Positions 1 through 9,617 of a stretch of 13,419 nt of DNA are shown here, piece by piece (the first letter of the stretch is position 1; the number at the start of each line of letters is the position of its first letter). The notes beneath the pieces were generated by a model. It saw only the letters and a program-made list of their open reading frames with translations, was not told where the DNA came from and ran no database searches. The DNA lies in NCBI GenBank assembly GCA_005223375.1, contig RXOD01005562.1, positions 1 through 13,419 of the forward strand, written 5' to 3'. This DNA is from Amoebophrya sp. AT5.2 (lineage: Eukaryota; Sar; Dinophyceae; Syndiniales; Amoebophryaceae). The position numbers and the translations under genes are program-made.

Positions 1-1156
1 TGCGCCCCCCGTGCCTTGGTACCACTCATCGTCTCTTCTTTGAAGCCTTCGCGCTGTTGTGCCCTCCAATCGGCAGCCTCTCCTTGGTATTGCAGCTTCA
101 CCGCAGCCCCCTGTGGGGCCATGCCCTTCATCGCCGCTTGCGCCGGCGCCACCTGCGACCCCCCGCGGCCAACGGCAGTGCCACCGCCCTGCCCCCCGCC
201 CTTCACAAAGCTGTGTGCTCCTCTCGCCTTGGTTGCGCTCATGGTCTCTTCCTTGAAACCCGGTCCCTGCTGCGCCCTCCAATCCGCAGCCTCACCCGCG
301 TAGGTCAAGCGGACGTCCGCCCCGACCGGCGCCAGGCCCTTCATCGCCCCCTGCGCCGGCGAGGAAGAGGTCCTGGGGCTTTGCTGAGAGCTCCTGCCTC
401 GCAAAGCAGGGCCTCCTTTCCCAACCGTTCCGATGTTCTGGGTGCGCCGGGCTTGCGCGATGTCGCGAAGCGCCGCGGCCGGGAGGGCCGCGCGCGCCGA
501 GCTGCGCGGGCTGCGGGGCGAGTGGACCGAGACGCGCGGAGAGCGTTTCGAGCTTCTCCGTGCCGATGCCCGCTTCGAGGTGCGCCGGCGCGTCACGGCG
601 CGCTTCGAGGATTTGCCAGGAGCGATGTCCGTCGCGTCCTCGTCCCGTGGGGTGGAGGGTCCAGAGGACAACTCCGATTGTGCCTCCTGCCAAGCGATCT
701 CAACACCCGCAGCGTCCACGATTCCCGACCCGCGCCCATCCACATGACTATTGGTGGAGGACGCGCCGTCGACGTCTGCACCTGCGATTTGGTATTGACA
801 ATTCAACGTTGTCTGTGGCTCAAGCTCAACAAAATTTTTATTGCAAAACACCGACTTGTATGCTTGTGCTTGTCGGTAATTTCCCGTTCCATTATCGCTG
901 GCTCATTGAAATAATTGCGTTTTGAGTCCGCTGGTTGTAGTGCGAGTACTTAGAAATAGCTACCGCCGGAGACCGAAAAAATGCTGGACGAATTCACGAA
1001 TTTCAATAAACACTTACCTTGGCGTCCGCTCTCCTGGGTGTTGTTCCTCTCAGAAGCTTGCCGGGTTGCGGTATCCGGGTCACCGTGGGATTCACGATTG
1101 CCTTCTCCGGCGCCATCAGGGACGGCTCTCGCTTGCTTCCCACAGCAAGCCCCCAT
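1..1156 (-). CDS. N-acylated, Ser/Arg-rich protein with 71-residue tandem repeats (partial, runs off left edge)
   Basis: This is a two-exon model. Exon 1 is 1156-1018 and exon 2 is 781 to beyond base 1. The donor is CAAG|GTAAGT at 1018/1017 and the acceptor is CGCAG|GT at 782/781. Both are phase 1, so the frame joins exactly, giving 306 residues before the edge. The start is the first ATG in the frame. The N-terminus MGACCGKQ fits an N-myristoylation site at Gly2 with palmitoylatable Cys4 and Cys5, which predicts membrane attachment. Residues about 103-143 are rich in Arg, Ser and Lys with several RRxS-like sites. From about residue 187 a 71-residue unit repeats; its conserved core is EAADWRAQQ..GFKEETMS.TKARGA. 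A Gly-rich linker (about 240-255) lies between cores. I do not recognise the family. Inner-membrane or pellicle-associated proteins of alveolates often carry such N-termini, but placing it there is a guess. The reading frame is well supported; the function is unknown. Confidence 0.72.
28..359 (-). repeat. 213-bp coding tandem repeat (71-residue unit)
   Basis: Two copies are visible with an exact 213-bp period. Matching ATG codons lie at 344 and 131 (MKG.AP) and at 242 and 29 (MS.TKARGA). The cores share the block EAADWRAQQ and the block GFKEETMS. The second copy is cut by the left edge, so the total number is unknown. Confidence 0.8.
782..1017 (-). other. Intron 1 of the acylated repeat-protein gene
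   Basis: The intron is 236 nt, phase 1, with a consensus donor GTAAGT. It is clearly AT-richer than the exons on both sides. The acceptor is weak in pyrimidines but sits at the composition change and restores the frame. An in-frame TGA at 905-903 shows that exon 2 cannot simply extend upstream. Confidence 0.65.
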
Positions 1157-2437
1157 GATTTCCAACCAGGAAAAGGATGATAGAAAGATAGTATAGTGTG
1201 AAAAAAGTAGTGTGTGAGTGATCGACAGCAAGGAACAAGCAGTGGCCTTCGTGCTACTTTCCTCTGTGCAAAAGTAGTGCTAGTCTAGTGATAGATGATG
1301 AAAGAGAAAGAACATGAAAATGAATACGATGAAGAGAGAGAGATTGGTTAAATCAAAAATTTCACGCACGAACAACAGCACAAGTGGGGGCATCCTGTGG
1401 CATCATGCAGCTTGCGTTTGCGTTAGGCGACGTGTCGTAGAGACGAACGGGAACGAACGAAATCGAAACGAAAAGCAGCGCAGCAACGAACCGAGTAAGT
1501 ATGAGAGCAGAATACAGGCGACCGAGCAACCTTACTTATTCACTTCTTGCTGCACGATGACGTTCGATCGAACAGCAAAAATCAGTTCTTCATTGATGAC
1601 CTACAATAATGAAAACTGCAGACCGATCGCGGAGGCTTCGCTGTTGCTTGGATCCAACGAGAAGTATTGAATCCTCGCCAAGAAATAGTTCTCGTATACC
1701 TTGGACAAAAGCTATGGCCTGCCAGCACCACGTCAGATAGCCGCCCGAGCGAGAGCTACCTCGCCTGCGTCTAACAAGAATCCTACTTAACTTTGGTTCA
1801 CGTTCATCGTCATCCAGCATGTCTGTGTCACTGTTGTGTTCTTGTAGCAGTTGTACGTACTTCTACTTCTTTGACTTTGGAAAACTGCGTAAAAATTAGC
1901 TCGCTTTGCGCGACAGCATGACCATGAGCGTCGCGGCTATACTCCACGTCCGTGCTCGTGGTACTCTACCCGTACGCGTACCCCTACCATAGATCCATTA
2001 TTACAGAGAAGTCGTAGTCTCGGCTGACGGCGCCGTCTAGACTGATATTGCAAACAAGCAGATGATATATCTATGAAAGCACTACTTTTTACATTTACTG
2101 AGTCTGAAACTCGTCCTCACTAAAAGCTCGTTTTTGCGACTGCTGTGTCATTTGCATTTTTTCGGTCGCTGAAGTCAGTACTTCTGTGCATCTTTCTCCC
2201 GCGCTCCACCTGCAAATTTGGTGGAGCAGAAACTTGTCCACCCAAGGTCAAAAGCTCGTGCCCGTCAGGCTAGGGTTCCTACGTACGCCTAGTACTTCTA
2301 TTTCTAATTAAATATCCATACTTGACATGCATCAGATACAGCAACTGTAACTGATGTTGTTCCACGCACAAACAGAGATGAAGTCGCAAAAATTCGTGAT
2401 CATGATCGCTACTTTGTTTCATTCATTCTTACTAACT
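1157..2437. other. Intergenic spacer
   Basis: This spacer of about 1.3 kb lies between the start of the acylated repeat gene and the stop of membrane gene A, so it should hold the 3' UTR of A and the promoter of the repeat gene. Open frames on both strands (for example 1314-1670 plus and 1590-1820 minus) show no recognisable motif, no paralogue and no clean splice context. A hairpin (1909-1935) and a 10-bp palindrome (1972-1981) are the only clear structures. Confidence 0.6.
1909..1935. repeat. Inverted repeat, 6-bp stem
   Basis: CGCGAC at 1909-1914 pairs with GTCGCG at 1930-1935 across a 15-nt loop. A perfect palindrome, GTACGCGTAC, follows at 1972-1981. Both lie in the spacer downstream of gene A. 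The function is unknown and chance occurrence is possible. Confidence 0.4.
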
Positions 2438-5413
2438 TTACTTAACCGTGTCGCAGTAGACGTAAATCTCCTTCCATTCCAAGTCGCGATAGCCGGTGAC
2501 GGTCTGAATTTCGAAGATGTTGTATGCGTTCCAGCGAAGCGCGTACGTAGCCGCGCAGAAGTAGGCAGTAATACCGAGAACCCCCATTACCACTGCCTGC
2601 GCGATGCCATCGTTGCGTAAGTGCCGGTAGCTGAAACACTGTCCCGTTCCACATATCTTGGCGAACAGCGCGGGGACGAACTGCTTGATCCGCCACTCAG
2701 TACACAGCATGAATCTGAACGTGATGATATACCATTCCAGCACGTCCTTCACCAGAAACATCGCGCCGGAGACGATCAGCATCGTCCAGGAGTCGTCTTG
2801 CGGGTACCCGGCGTAGTAGTAGACGTTCCCGTATCGCGAAATGAGCGGCACAAAAATCATCGTTAGCGACACGAGAATACGAATCTGCGCACGAATCTGA
2901 TACCTGGAAAAGGGAGAGATGGGCTGATGGAGGGTGACGCGAGGGTGACGCACCAGAAGGTGCGGCACTTAAGTAATATCAATTCCTCACGGGGCAAAGG
3001 AAGCCTACAGGTACAGTCGATGAGGATGGGGATGTTGAATTCGTCACTCTGACTTATGAATATGGTGGTGTATACTTACTTGAATTTGAATCAATGCATG
3101 ACAGAATTTTTGCATGTACCTCACGAAGTTTTCCTGCCGGAAGAAGCGCACAAATCCCTCCATTCTCTTGGAATCGTCCCGGGACACGTCTGGAAAGAGG
3201 TTTCGCGTTGTTTTCCGCAGTGCAAGAGACACAGACCTGCGAACGAGCGAGAGCTGCTCGCCAATGCGGGACTTCACTCTGCCCACGGAAGCCTGAAGCT
3301 TCACCTTAGCGGTCATCCGCGGCCCGGCGACGCTATTCGTATCTGTCATCCGCAGCCCGGCGAGGCTATTCACACCCGTCATCTGCGGCCCGGCGACGCT
3401 GTTCGTAGTCGCCCTCGCGTCCACGCGAAAGCAGCTGGTGGAGAAGCTGCGCACGCAGCCGGTGTCTGTGCTAGTCGTCATCTGCGGCCCGGCGACGCTG
3501 TTCGTAGTCGTCATCCACGGCCCGGCGACGCTACTCGTAGTCGTCATTTGAAGCCCGGCGACGCTGTTCGTCGGGAAACCCTCCCCGTCGGCATCAAGGT
3601 CCCGCGAGTGGAGCTCGTTGGTAGAGCCGCACTCCGGAGAAGAATGTGAATGGACTCGCAGCGCCGCATCTTGTAAACCTGCTGGTTCGGGCACGGTACC
3701 GAATTCAATGAGCTGCACGGGGCGACACACGCTGCGCAGCAACTCCGTAGGCACGTTCTCTACTACAAGCCGCACGTTCGAGAACGCAAACCAAACGCTT
3801 TGAAGGGCCTCGTCCTCGCCGCTACAGTTGGGTGATCGCCGTGCGACGTCCACCAAGAAGTCGTATCTTTCTTCGAACACTGCCAGGAATTCGCCCCGAC
3901 CCCGCCACAGCCACCGTAACAACCGCACCAGGCGAGAGCGCGACGAAGAATCGACCGCGTACCCGGACAAGGTCGAGCGGCTGAACCTTATGGAGAAAAC
4001 CAAAATACTCTCCTGCTGCCGCAAAGCAAAATGCCAGAAGTGGTAGACGACATCTTTCAGAATGAGAACAACAAACGACAACCAGGACAACTGCATAAGC
4101 ACTCCCCTTCCGAAGACGAGCCGAAGGATGTCGAAGCAGTTCTGAAGATAAAACTGGAATCCGGCTCTCCGCCGTCTCAGTCTTGATGCGATATTCTGGT
4201 CCCGGCTAAAGAAGTCGCGCGCATGCTCCGAGCCCCCGGTGCTGGCGGTGTAGTAAGGCGGTGCGACACTGTCCAGTGTTTGCGGCTGCGTTTGCGAATG
4301 ACGCCCGCTGGCTCGTTGACAGTCGAAGTCATGGCGCTGCGGCAGCACCATCGGCAGAAGAATTTTTCCGCCCGCTTTCTCCATGAGAGGAACCCAAAGA
4401 ATGAAGTAGGAACCCATCGACGACAATTCCACAGCGCTCTTCCATAGGGGAGGCCAGTCCTGCACTGACCGCAACACTGCGGGAAACAGGGTGATCACGA
4501 ACTGAACACCGAACATCAACGTCAGTACCCCCCAGAGGTTGTAAGCGAAAACGAACTTGGCGACGCAGAAGATGGTGCGACCGCGGCGGGGCAGCTTCGA
4601 AGCTGAACACCGGTGGCGCGCTCGCTCCCCCGCAACCCAAAGCAAATCTAGGAGTGGCAAGAGCACCAGGAGCAAAAACACACGCTGGGAGTTTCGCTTT
4701 TCGGGGTCTCCCGCAGAAAGTTGAAGATAAGTTGACACCCCACTCCCCAGCATCCACGGCGCTACTAAAAACAGCAAGAAGGAGGCGAAGACGCCGGACG
4801 TTACCGTCTTCGCTTCTTCCTCCTGCTCCTCCACGTGCACTGCACCAGATATCGTGTTCAGCAGCCAGAACCCTCCAGTGGTCAAAACAAAAACCCCAAG
4901 CAGAAACTCGGCGGTTACCCAAGCCGCGTCCAGCGGCAGCCCAAACCCCCTCTTCTGGTCGGTCCTCTCATAAAATACCGCACTTGCCCCGCCAGCTCCG
5001 CGCACACCACTGAGGTAGACACCAAGTGAAACTCCATCAAACACACACAACTCCCCCTCGCCCCGGAAACTGGTGTACACCAGAGCGAAGATGAGCGGTA
5101 TTGCGGTGAAGAAGAAATGGTAGCGGTAGAACGCTCTCAGCAACTGGTCGGCACCAAGAGACGAAAGAACTGTTGTGTGGCGCGGAGAGTCCGCTGCTTC
5201 TCCGTCACTGCCGAAGATGAAGTTGTTAATATTGGGAGGCAGGGTGGTTGTGCTTTTCGTGCTCGTCGCGTCGGAGCGCGCATGCTTCATGCTTGGTGTG
5301 CCGCCGCACTTCTGTTCCACATTCCGACTTTCCCGGCGCTCTTCATCGAGGATAGAGCTAACGTGGCACGCCTGCACCTGCTCGGCATCGCCCGGGGGGG
5401 CTGGAGCCAGCAT
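2438..5413 (-). CDS. Multi-pass membrane protein of unknown family, paralogue A
   Basis: Exon 1 is 5413-3120 and exon 2 is 2903-2438, phase 2, giving 919 residues. The preferred start is the ATG at 5413, conserved in paralogue B (EML.PAPPGDAEQ); no earlier ATG exists in this frame. A Cys/Ser-rich hydrophilic N-terminus (1-90) is followed by hydrophobic, probably membrane-spanning stretches near 95-115, 165-190, 206-232, 244-263, 281-312, 331-357 and 437-463. A variable polar linker (about 565-745) comes next, then at least three more hydrophobic stretches in exon 2 (MIFVPLISR; the IVSGAMFLVKDVLEWY region; GIAQAVVMGVLGITAYFCA). Blocks shared with B include PLMEKAGGKILLPMVLPQRH, NCFDILR.VFGRGVLMQLSW and FVRFF.QENFVR. 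I do not recognise the family; Atg9-like proteins were considered but no diagnostic motif was seen. The linker contains a 33-bp minisatellite absent from B. A second, in-phase splice choice exists (3080/2896) that would give 930 residues. Confidence 0.8.
2904..3119 (-). other. Intron of membrane-protein gene A (alternative boundaries possible)
   Basis: By homology with gene B the intron runs from donor GAG|GTACAT (3120/3119) to acceptor TTTTCCAG|GTAT (2904/2903), 216 nt, phase 2. A much stronger donor, CAA|GTAAGTATA (3080/3079), pairs in phase 0 with a second AG seven bases further in (2897/2896). The pyrimidine-rich tract precedes the first AG. The intron also holds a perfect hairpin (2949-2964). 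Confidence 0.65.
2949..2964. repeat. Perfect hairpin in gene A intron
   Basis: On the minus strand CGCACC and GGTGCG flank a TTCT tetraloop, giving a 6-bp uninterrupted stem about 45 nt from the 3' splice site. Next to it an 11-bp motif (GAGGGTGACGC on the plus strand, about 2930-2951) occurs twice in a row. Gene B's intron shows no equivalent. Confidence 0.5.
3312..3572 (-). repeat. 33-bp coding minisatellite in gene A
   Basis: Six 33-bp units encode an 11-residue motif close to TNSVAGPQMTT. Units 3312-3344, 3345-3377 and 3378-3410 are contiguous. Units 3477-3509, 3510-3542 and 3543-3572 form a second block, the last one 30 bp. The 66-bp insert between blocks (3411-3476) is exactly two unit lengths but unlike in sequence. 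Units 3378-3410 and 3477-3509 are identical. The array lies in the polar linker of protein A, and gene B has nothing similar there. Confidence 0.9.
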
Positions 5414-5418
5414 CTCCG

Positions 5419-5442
5419 CTAAATGCCCCAAGCCCAACCCAT
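5419..5442 (-). promoter_or_regulatory. Possible upstream ORF of gene A (7 codons)
   Basis: An AAAATGG-context ATG at 5442 opens a 7-codon frame, MGWAWGI, ending in TAG at 5419, five bases before the main ATG at 5413. It is out of frame with the main ORF. The same uORF is kept in gene B. Its role depends on whether the transcript starts upstream, which the sequence does not show. Confidence 0.4.
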
Positions 5443-5645
5443 TTTGAGCAGACACTCTTCTAATGTAGATCGATCATATGGTCGCGGTGAGCTGCCACAC
5501 GCTCGTATCAATCTAATTTCCTGCTTTCACATCACATCAGAAGCAGATGCAGAAGCAACAAGGAAGTCCAACTCCAAGTGCTGGTGGTCGGAGTTTATTT
5601 ATAAAAAAAACAGTTGTAGCTCCTGGCTCTTGCAGCACTGCAACA

Positions 5646-5659
5646 TACATGATCATGTA
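5646..5659. repeat. Palindrome TACATGATCATGTA upstream of gene A
   Basis: This is a perfect 14-bp palindrome about 230 bp upstream of the start codon. Its inner 12 bp (ACATGATCATGT) are kept upstream of gene B at 9789-9800. It may be a protein-binding site, but it could simply be preserved by the recent duplication. Confidence 0.4.
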
Positions 5660-6544
5660 CTGGTAATGCGAATTCTGTAGGCGGAACCAGAAGAAAAAGA
5701 ATAGCCACACGCTAGCTGCAACTCTCAGCTCTGTCTCTGAGCTAGATCTTCGACTCGGCACAGTGTCTTCCTCTTCCATATTCCCTCCGCTTCTGTGGTC
5801 CAGATCGCTGCGCTCACTCATTGCACGCGGCACCGACGATCAGAAATCGCGTCATGATCACTGCCATCTGCAAGCATCAAAAGCGTTCGTTTCAACACAG
5901 GAACCTCTGGCACGTCAAAACTGGGCCACAACAAATCTGATGGCTGAACAAGCAGCTAGAGAAAGTTGTGGTGGAGGTCAAAGATCAAATCATGTTAATT
6001 TCGAAAAAGCTGCATGCATGATCGCTGCTTCTGTGGCACCACTTGCTTCTCCAACGCCCCCTCTTTCATCTTTCTTCTTCTTGTTTCTCAACCTCTTTTT
6101 CGCCATTGTATGTAAGGCCCAGAGCCATTGAGCGCCGGTGGAAATCGTGATCCTTGCGGATAGTACGGCTTCACCTCAATCTCTATCTATCAGAGAACTA
6201 TCAATAAACAAACTGCAATCCAACCGGTACGGAGAGCGAGACTGAAAGATAATTTCTTTTTACTTCAAAGGGCTCCTTCTCTTGCACGATTCCTTTTTCT
6301 TTTGATTGCAAGATGAATTTAGACTAACATTTCTTGTACTTGTAGAGCAACTTCTCAGTGTCAGTTCATAGATTACGGTAAAGCAAAAGAATAAAATTTT
6401 TGATGAACTAAATCGACTGACTCGTCTACCCGTTACTTTTACTTCCTCTTCCCAACCCACTGTCACTACAAAGAGGTCCACATCCCCGCTATCCATCGCT
6501 CGCATCCGAGCTCCTGGCGGTACTTGGTCTTGCTCAGCTTACGC

Positions 6545-9500
6545 TCAGACTCCACCCCCCTCCTTGCAGAAGCCATACACCTCCTCCCACTCCAGGTCAC
6601 GATATCCGGTGACGGTCTGAATCTCGAGCTTGTTGTAGGGATTCCACCGTAGCCCGTACATGAGCGCGCAGAAGTAGGCCGTCAACCCTAGCACGCCCAT
6701 CAAAACCGCTTGCGCGATTCCGTCACTTCTGAACTGCCGATAGTCGAAGTTCGTACTGCAGGTCTTTTCAAGCAAAACTGGAACGAGTTGCTCGACCCGT
6801 GATTTGTTGAAAAGCATAAATTTGAAGGTGGTGAAATACCACTCGAGGACGTCCTTCACCAGAAAAATGATGCCGCCCGAAATCACCGACATCCAGTGCT
6901 GCTCTTGAGGAAACCCGGCGTAGTAGAACACGTTTCCCGTGCGCGAGATGAGCGGCACAAAAATCATCGCCAGCGATACAAGAATGCGGATCTGCGCACG
7001 AATCTGGTACCTTCGAGCGAGGAAGTGGAAGATGGTAGCGGAAAAGGTACTTAAGCAAAAACGCGGTGAAATCGATAACGCAGTCGCAAGCCGCAATTTA
7101 TGCGAATCAATGAATTGGGCAACCAACTCGCTCGCTTCTGCTTCAGAATCAAAAACTAAAGTAGCTAGAAGTACTACAGCTGCTGAAGCGGATACACATA
7201 CAGATCTGATGCTTACTACATGAAGAATATAGAAGATACGACAAAGTTTATACGTACCTGACGAAGTTTTCCTGCTGAAAAAATCGCACAAAGCCCTGCA
7301 GCGCCCTGCTCTCTTCGGAAGGCAGCAGCACGTCTCCGTCTCCGAGGAGATGGCTATTGATCTTTTGCACCGTGCTGCAAAGGCGGGCTCGCATGGAGGA
7401 CAAATGCGACCGAGTGCTCGTAAGCTGTCGGACTCGGATCATACGGGACGAGTTCACGCTCCCAACGGAGTTGGAAGATCCGACACTGTGCCTGTCGCTG
7501 GGCTGTGCACTAATGCTGGGTGTCGCGCTAGCGCTTGTTGCGGTTGCGTGCTTGGATTCTGGTGGCCTTGTCATCGTTGATCGGGAAGCGGGGACGATAA
7601 CCAACGCACTTGCAATCCCCGCACATTCCTCCTCCAAGAACCTACGGGTCGTCCTGACGTCTTCTTCACCACGCGCCGGATCATCATGCTCGCTCTGAGG
7701 TAAAGAGGATTTTCTTCCGAAGTCTTCTTGTGCAGGTTGACCTTGACTCGCAGCGGAAGCGTTCTCATCCTTCGCGTCCTCTAGTTTCGATGTGGTAGCG
7801 CGCTCCGCGGGCGGAAATAAGCACGCGTCTGCATCCTCGGCGTCATCGCGCTGAAAAGATTGCTGCCCTCGGCACAAATTCTGCAGTAGGCGCGTGGGTA
7901 CATTCCCCAAGACCAGCCGCACGTTGCAGAAGTAGAACGAGATGTCTTGGACATCACGCCCAGTCGAAGTGCTGCTGTGAGGAGCTGTAGCAGATTTCTC
8001 GCCAAGATTGTTTATTGCAGCGAAGTCGTATTTTTCCTCGAAGGCTACTGCTAGTTCTCTCGGCACCTGCGTCAACCACTGCATCCAGTACATTCCGCGA
8101 TAAAGCCAGGTCCACCATGCTCCCGCCGCGGAATCAAACTCGAAACCAGACCACGTAGCGCGCGCGACCTTAACCGAGAAGAGCAAGATACTCTCCTGCT
8201 GCCGCAAAGCAAAATGCCAGAGGTGGTAAATGACGTCGTTGAATATGAGGACAGCAAGCGACAACCAGGACAACTGCATAAGCACTCCCCTTCCGAAGAC
8301 GAACCGAAGGATGTCGAAACAGTTTTGAAGATAGAATTGGTACCCGGCCTTTCGCCGCTTCAGTGTTGATGCGACATTCTCGTCCCTGCTACAGAAGTGG
8401 CTTGCATGCTCTGAATGAGTGCTGGCGGTGGAATGCGGGATGACGCTGTCCAGTGTTTGCGGATGCGTTTGCGGGCGCCGCCCGCTGACTCGTTGAAAGT
8501 CGAAGTCATGGCGCTGTGGCAGCACCATCGGCAGAAGAATTTTTCCGCCCGCTTTCTCCATCAAGGGAATCCAGAGGTTGAAGTAGAAACCCATCGACAA
8601 CAATTCCGCAGCGCTTTTCCATAGAGGAGGCCAGTCCTGCACTGACTGCAACACTGCGGGAAGCAGGGTGACCACGAACTGAATACCGAACATCAGCGAC
8701 AGTAGCCCCCAGAGGGTGTAAGCGAAAACGAACTTGGCGACGCAGAAGATGCCGCGACCGCGGCGGGGCTGCTTCGAAGCTGCATACCGGTGGCGCACTC
8801 GCTCCGCCGCAATCCAAAGGATAACTAGGAGTGGACAGAGCACTATCCACAGAAACACACGCAGGGAGTTTCGCTTTTCGGGGTCTTCCGCAGAAAGTGG
8901 AAGATAAGTTACCACTCCAGCCACCAGACAATACGGTGCGATGAAACATACCAAGAAGAAGGCGAAGACGCCGGACGCTACCGTCTTCGCGTCTTCCTGC
9001 TGCTCTTCCACTCGCACTGCACCAGATATCGCGATCAGCACCCACCAGATTCCAACTTCCAGAACAGTGGCCGCAAGCAGATACTCGGCGGTTACCCAAG
9101 CCGCGTCCAGTGGCACCCCAAACCCCCTCTTCTGGTCGGTCCTCTCATCAAATACCGCACTTGCCCCGCCAGCTCCGCGCACACCACTGAGGTAGGAACC
9201 AAGCGAAACTCCATCAAACACACACAACTCCCCCTCGCCCCGGAAACTGGTGTGCCCCAGAGCGAAGATGAGCGGTATTGCGGTGAAGAAGAAATGGTAG
9301 CGGTAGAACGCGCTCAGCAGCTGGTCGGCGCCAAGAGACGAAGCTGGTGTGTGGCGAGGAGACTCCGTTGCTTCTCCGTCACTGCCGAAGACGAAGTTGT
9401 TAATATTGGGAGGCAGGGTGGTTGTGCTTTTCGTGCTCGTCGCGTCGGAGCGCGCTTGCTTCATGCTTGGTGTGCCGCCGCACTTCTGTTCCACATTCCG

Positions 9501-9617
9501 ACTTTCCCGGCGCTCTTCATCGAGGATAGAACTAACGTGGCACGCCTGCAGCTGCACCTGCTCGGCATCGCCCGGGGGGGCTGGAGGCAGCATCTCCGCT
9601 AAATGCCCCAAGCCCAT
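6545..9617 (-). CDS. Multi-pass membrane protein of unknown family, paralogue B
   Basis: Exon 1 is 9617-7258 and exon 2 is 7010-6545, phase 2 (AG|G across the junction), giving 941 residues. The start is the first in-frame ATG (MGLGHLAEML); the ATG at 9593, matching the start of A, is the alternative. Domain order follows A: a hydrophilic N-terminus, about six hydrophobic stretches within the first 370 residues, another near the FGRGVLMQLSW block, a long polar linker rich in Ser, Asp, Glu and Thr, and a 155-residue exon 2 with at least three hydrophobic stretches (MIFVPLISR; VISGGIIFLVKDVLEWYF; AQAVLMGVLGLTAYFCALMY). It ends in the shared block EIQTVTGYRDLEWEEVY. Exon 2 is 466 nt in both genes. 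The linker is quite unlike that of A and lacks the minisatellite. The family is unrecognised. Shared exon structure and kept membrane segments suggest both copies are functional. Confidence 0.85.
7011..7257 (-). other. Intron of membrane-protein gene B
   Basis: The intron is 247 nt with donor CAG|GTACGTATA (7258/7257) and acceptor AAG|GTACC (7011/7010) after a pyrimidine-rich tract, phase 2. An in-frame TAA directly after the donor makes splicing necessary to reach exon 2. Position and phase equal those inferred for gene A. Confidence 0.85.

Larger units (their letters stand above)
2438..5931 (-). repeat. Tandem duplication, copy A (gene plus upstream region)
   Basis: This segment matches 6545-10090 in the same order and orientation. 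The match covers exon 1, the intron position, exon 2 and about 0.5 kb upstream. Similarity fades after CTGGGCCACAA at 5921-5931. No similarity is seen downstream of the stop codons, so one boundary lies near the 3' end of the gene. Confidence 0.85.
5414..6544. other. Spacer: gene A upstream region and gene B 3' flank
   Basis: Bases 5414-5931 are the duplicated upstream region of gene A and should contain its promoter and 5' UTR, with a 14-bp palindrome at 5646-5659. Bases about 5932-6544 are unique, AT-rich and pyrimidine-rich in places, and would include the 3' UTR of gene B. Minus-strand ORF 5537-5833 is not coding by comparison: the duplicated copy upstream of B carries stops at equivalent places. 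Confidence 0.55.

Noticed and set aside
57..925. Plus-strand and other minus-strand ORFs over 16-925 (for example 57-914 plus, 292-693 minus)
   Set aside because: They are shadows of the repeat-protein exon. Only the minus frame with codons starting at positions 2 modulo 3 shows the 71-residue repeat at protein level and joins the upstream exon in phase.
1314..1670. 118-codon plus-strand ORF in the first spacer
   Set aside because: AT-rich, low-complexity composition (Asn, Arg, Lys, Ser), no motif, no splice context and no paralogue.
5117..5447. Matching plus-strand ORFs antisense to the N-termini of genes A and B (also 9252-9627)
   Set aside because: They are kept only because the N-terminal coding DNA of A and B is nearly identical; the minus frame explains it.
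5537..5833. 98-codon minus-strand ORF upstream of gene A as a possible 5' exon (starting MSERSDLDH)
   Set aside because: The duplicated copy upstream of gene B has stop codons soon after the equivalent ATGs (TGA after seven codons, and another after MEEEDTVPS), so coding use is not conserved.
5763..6131. Plus-strand ORF starting MSSSSIFPP, with a similar ORF at 9922-10152
   Set aside because: Similarity of the two ORFs is explained by the duplicated upstream DNA. Differences are not biased to third positions and the frames end differently where the duplication stops.
2438..9617. Assignment of the A/B proteins to the Atg9 family
   Set aside because: The general layout (several helices, long polar region) is similar, but no diagnostic Atg9 block was seen in either protein.
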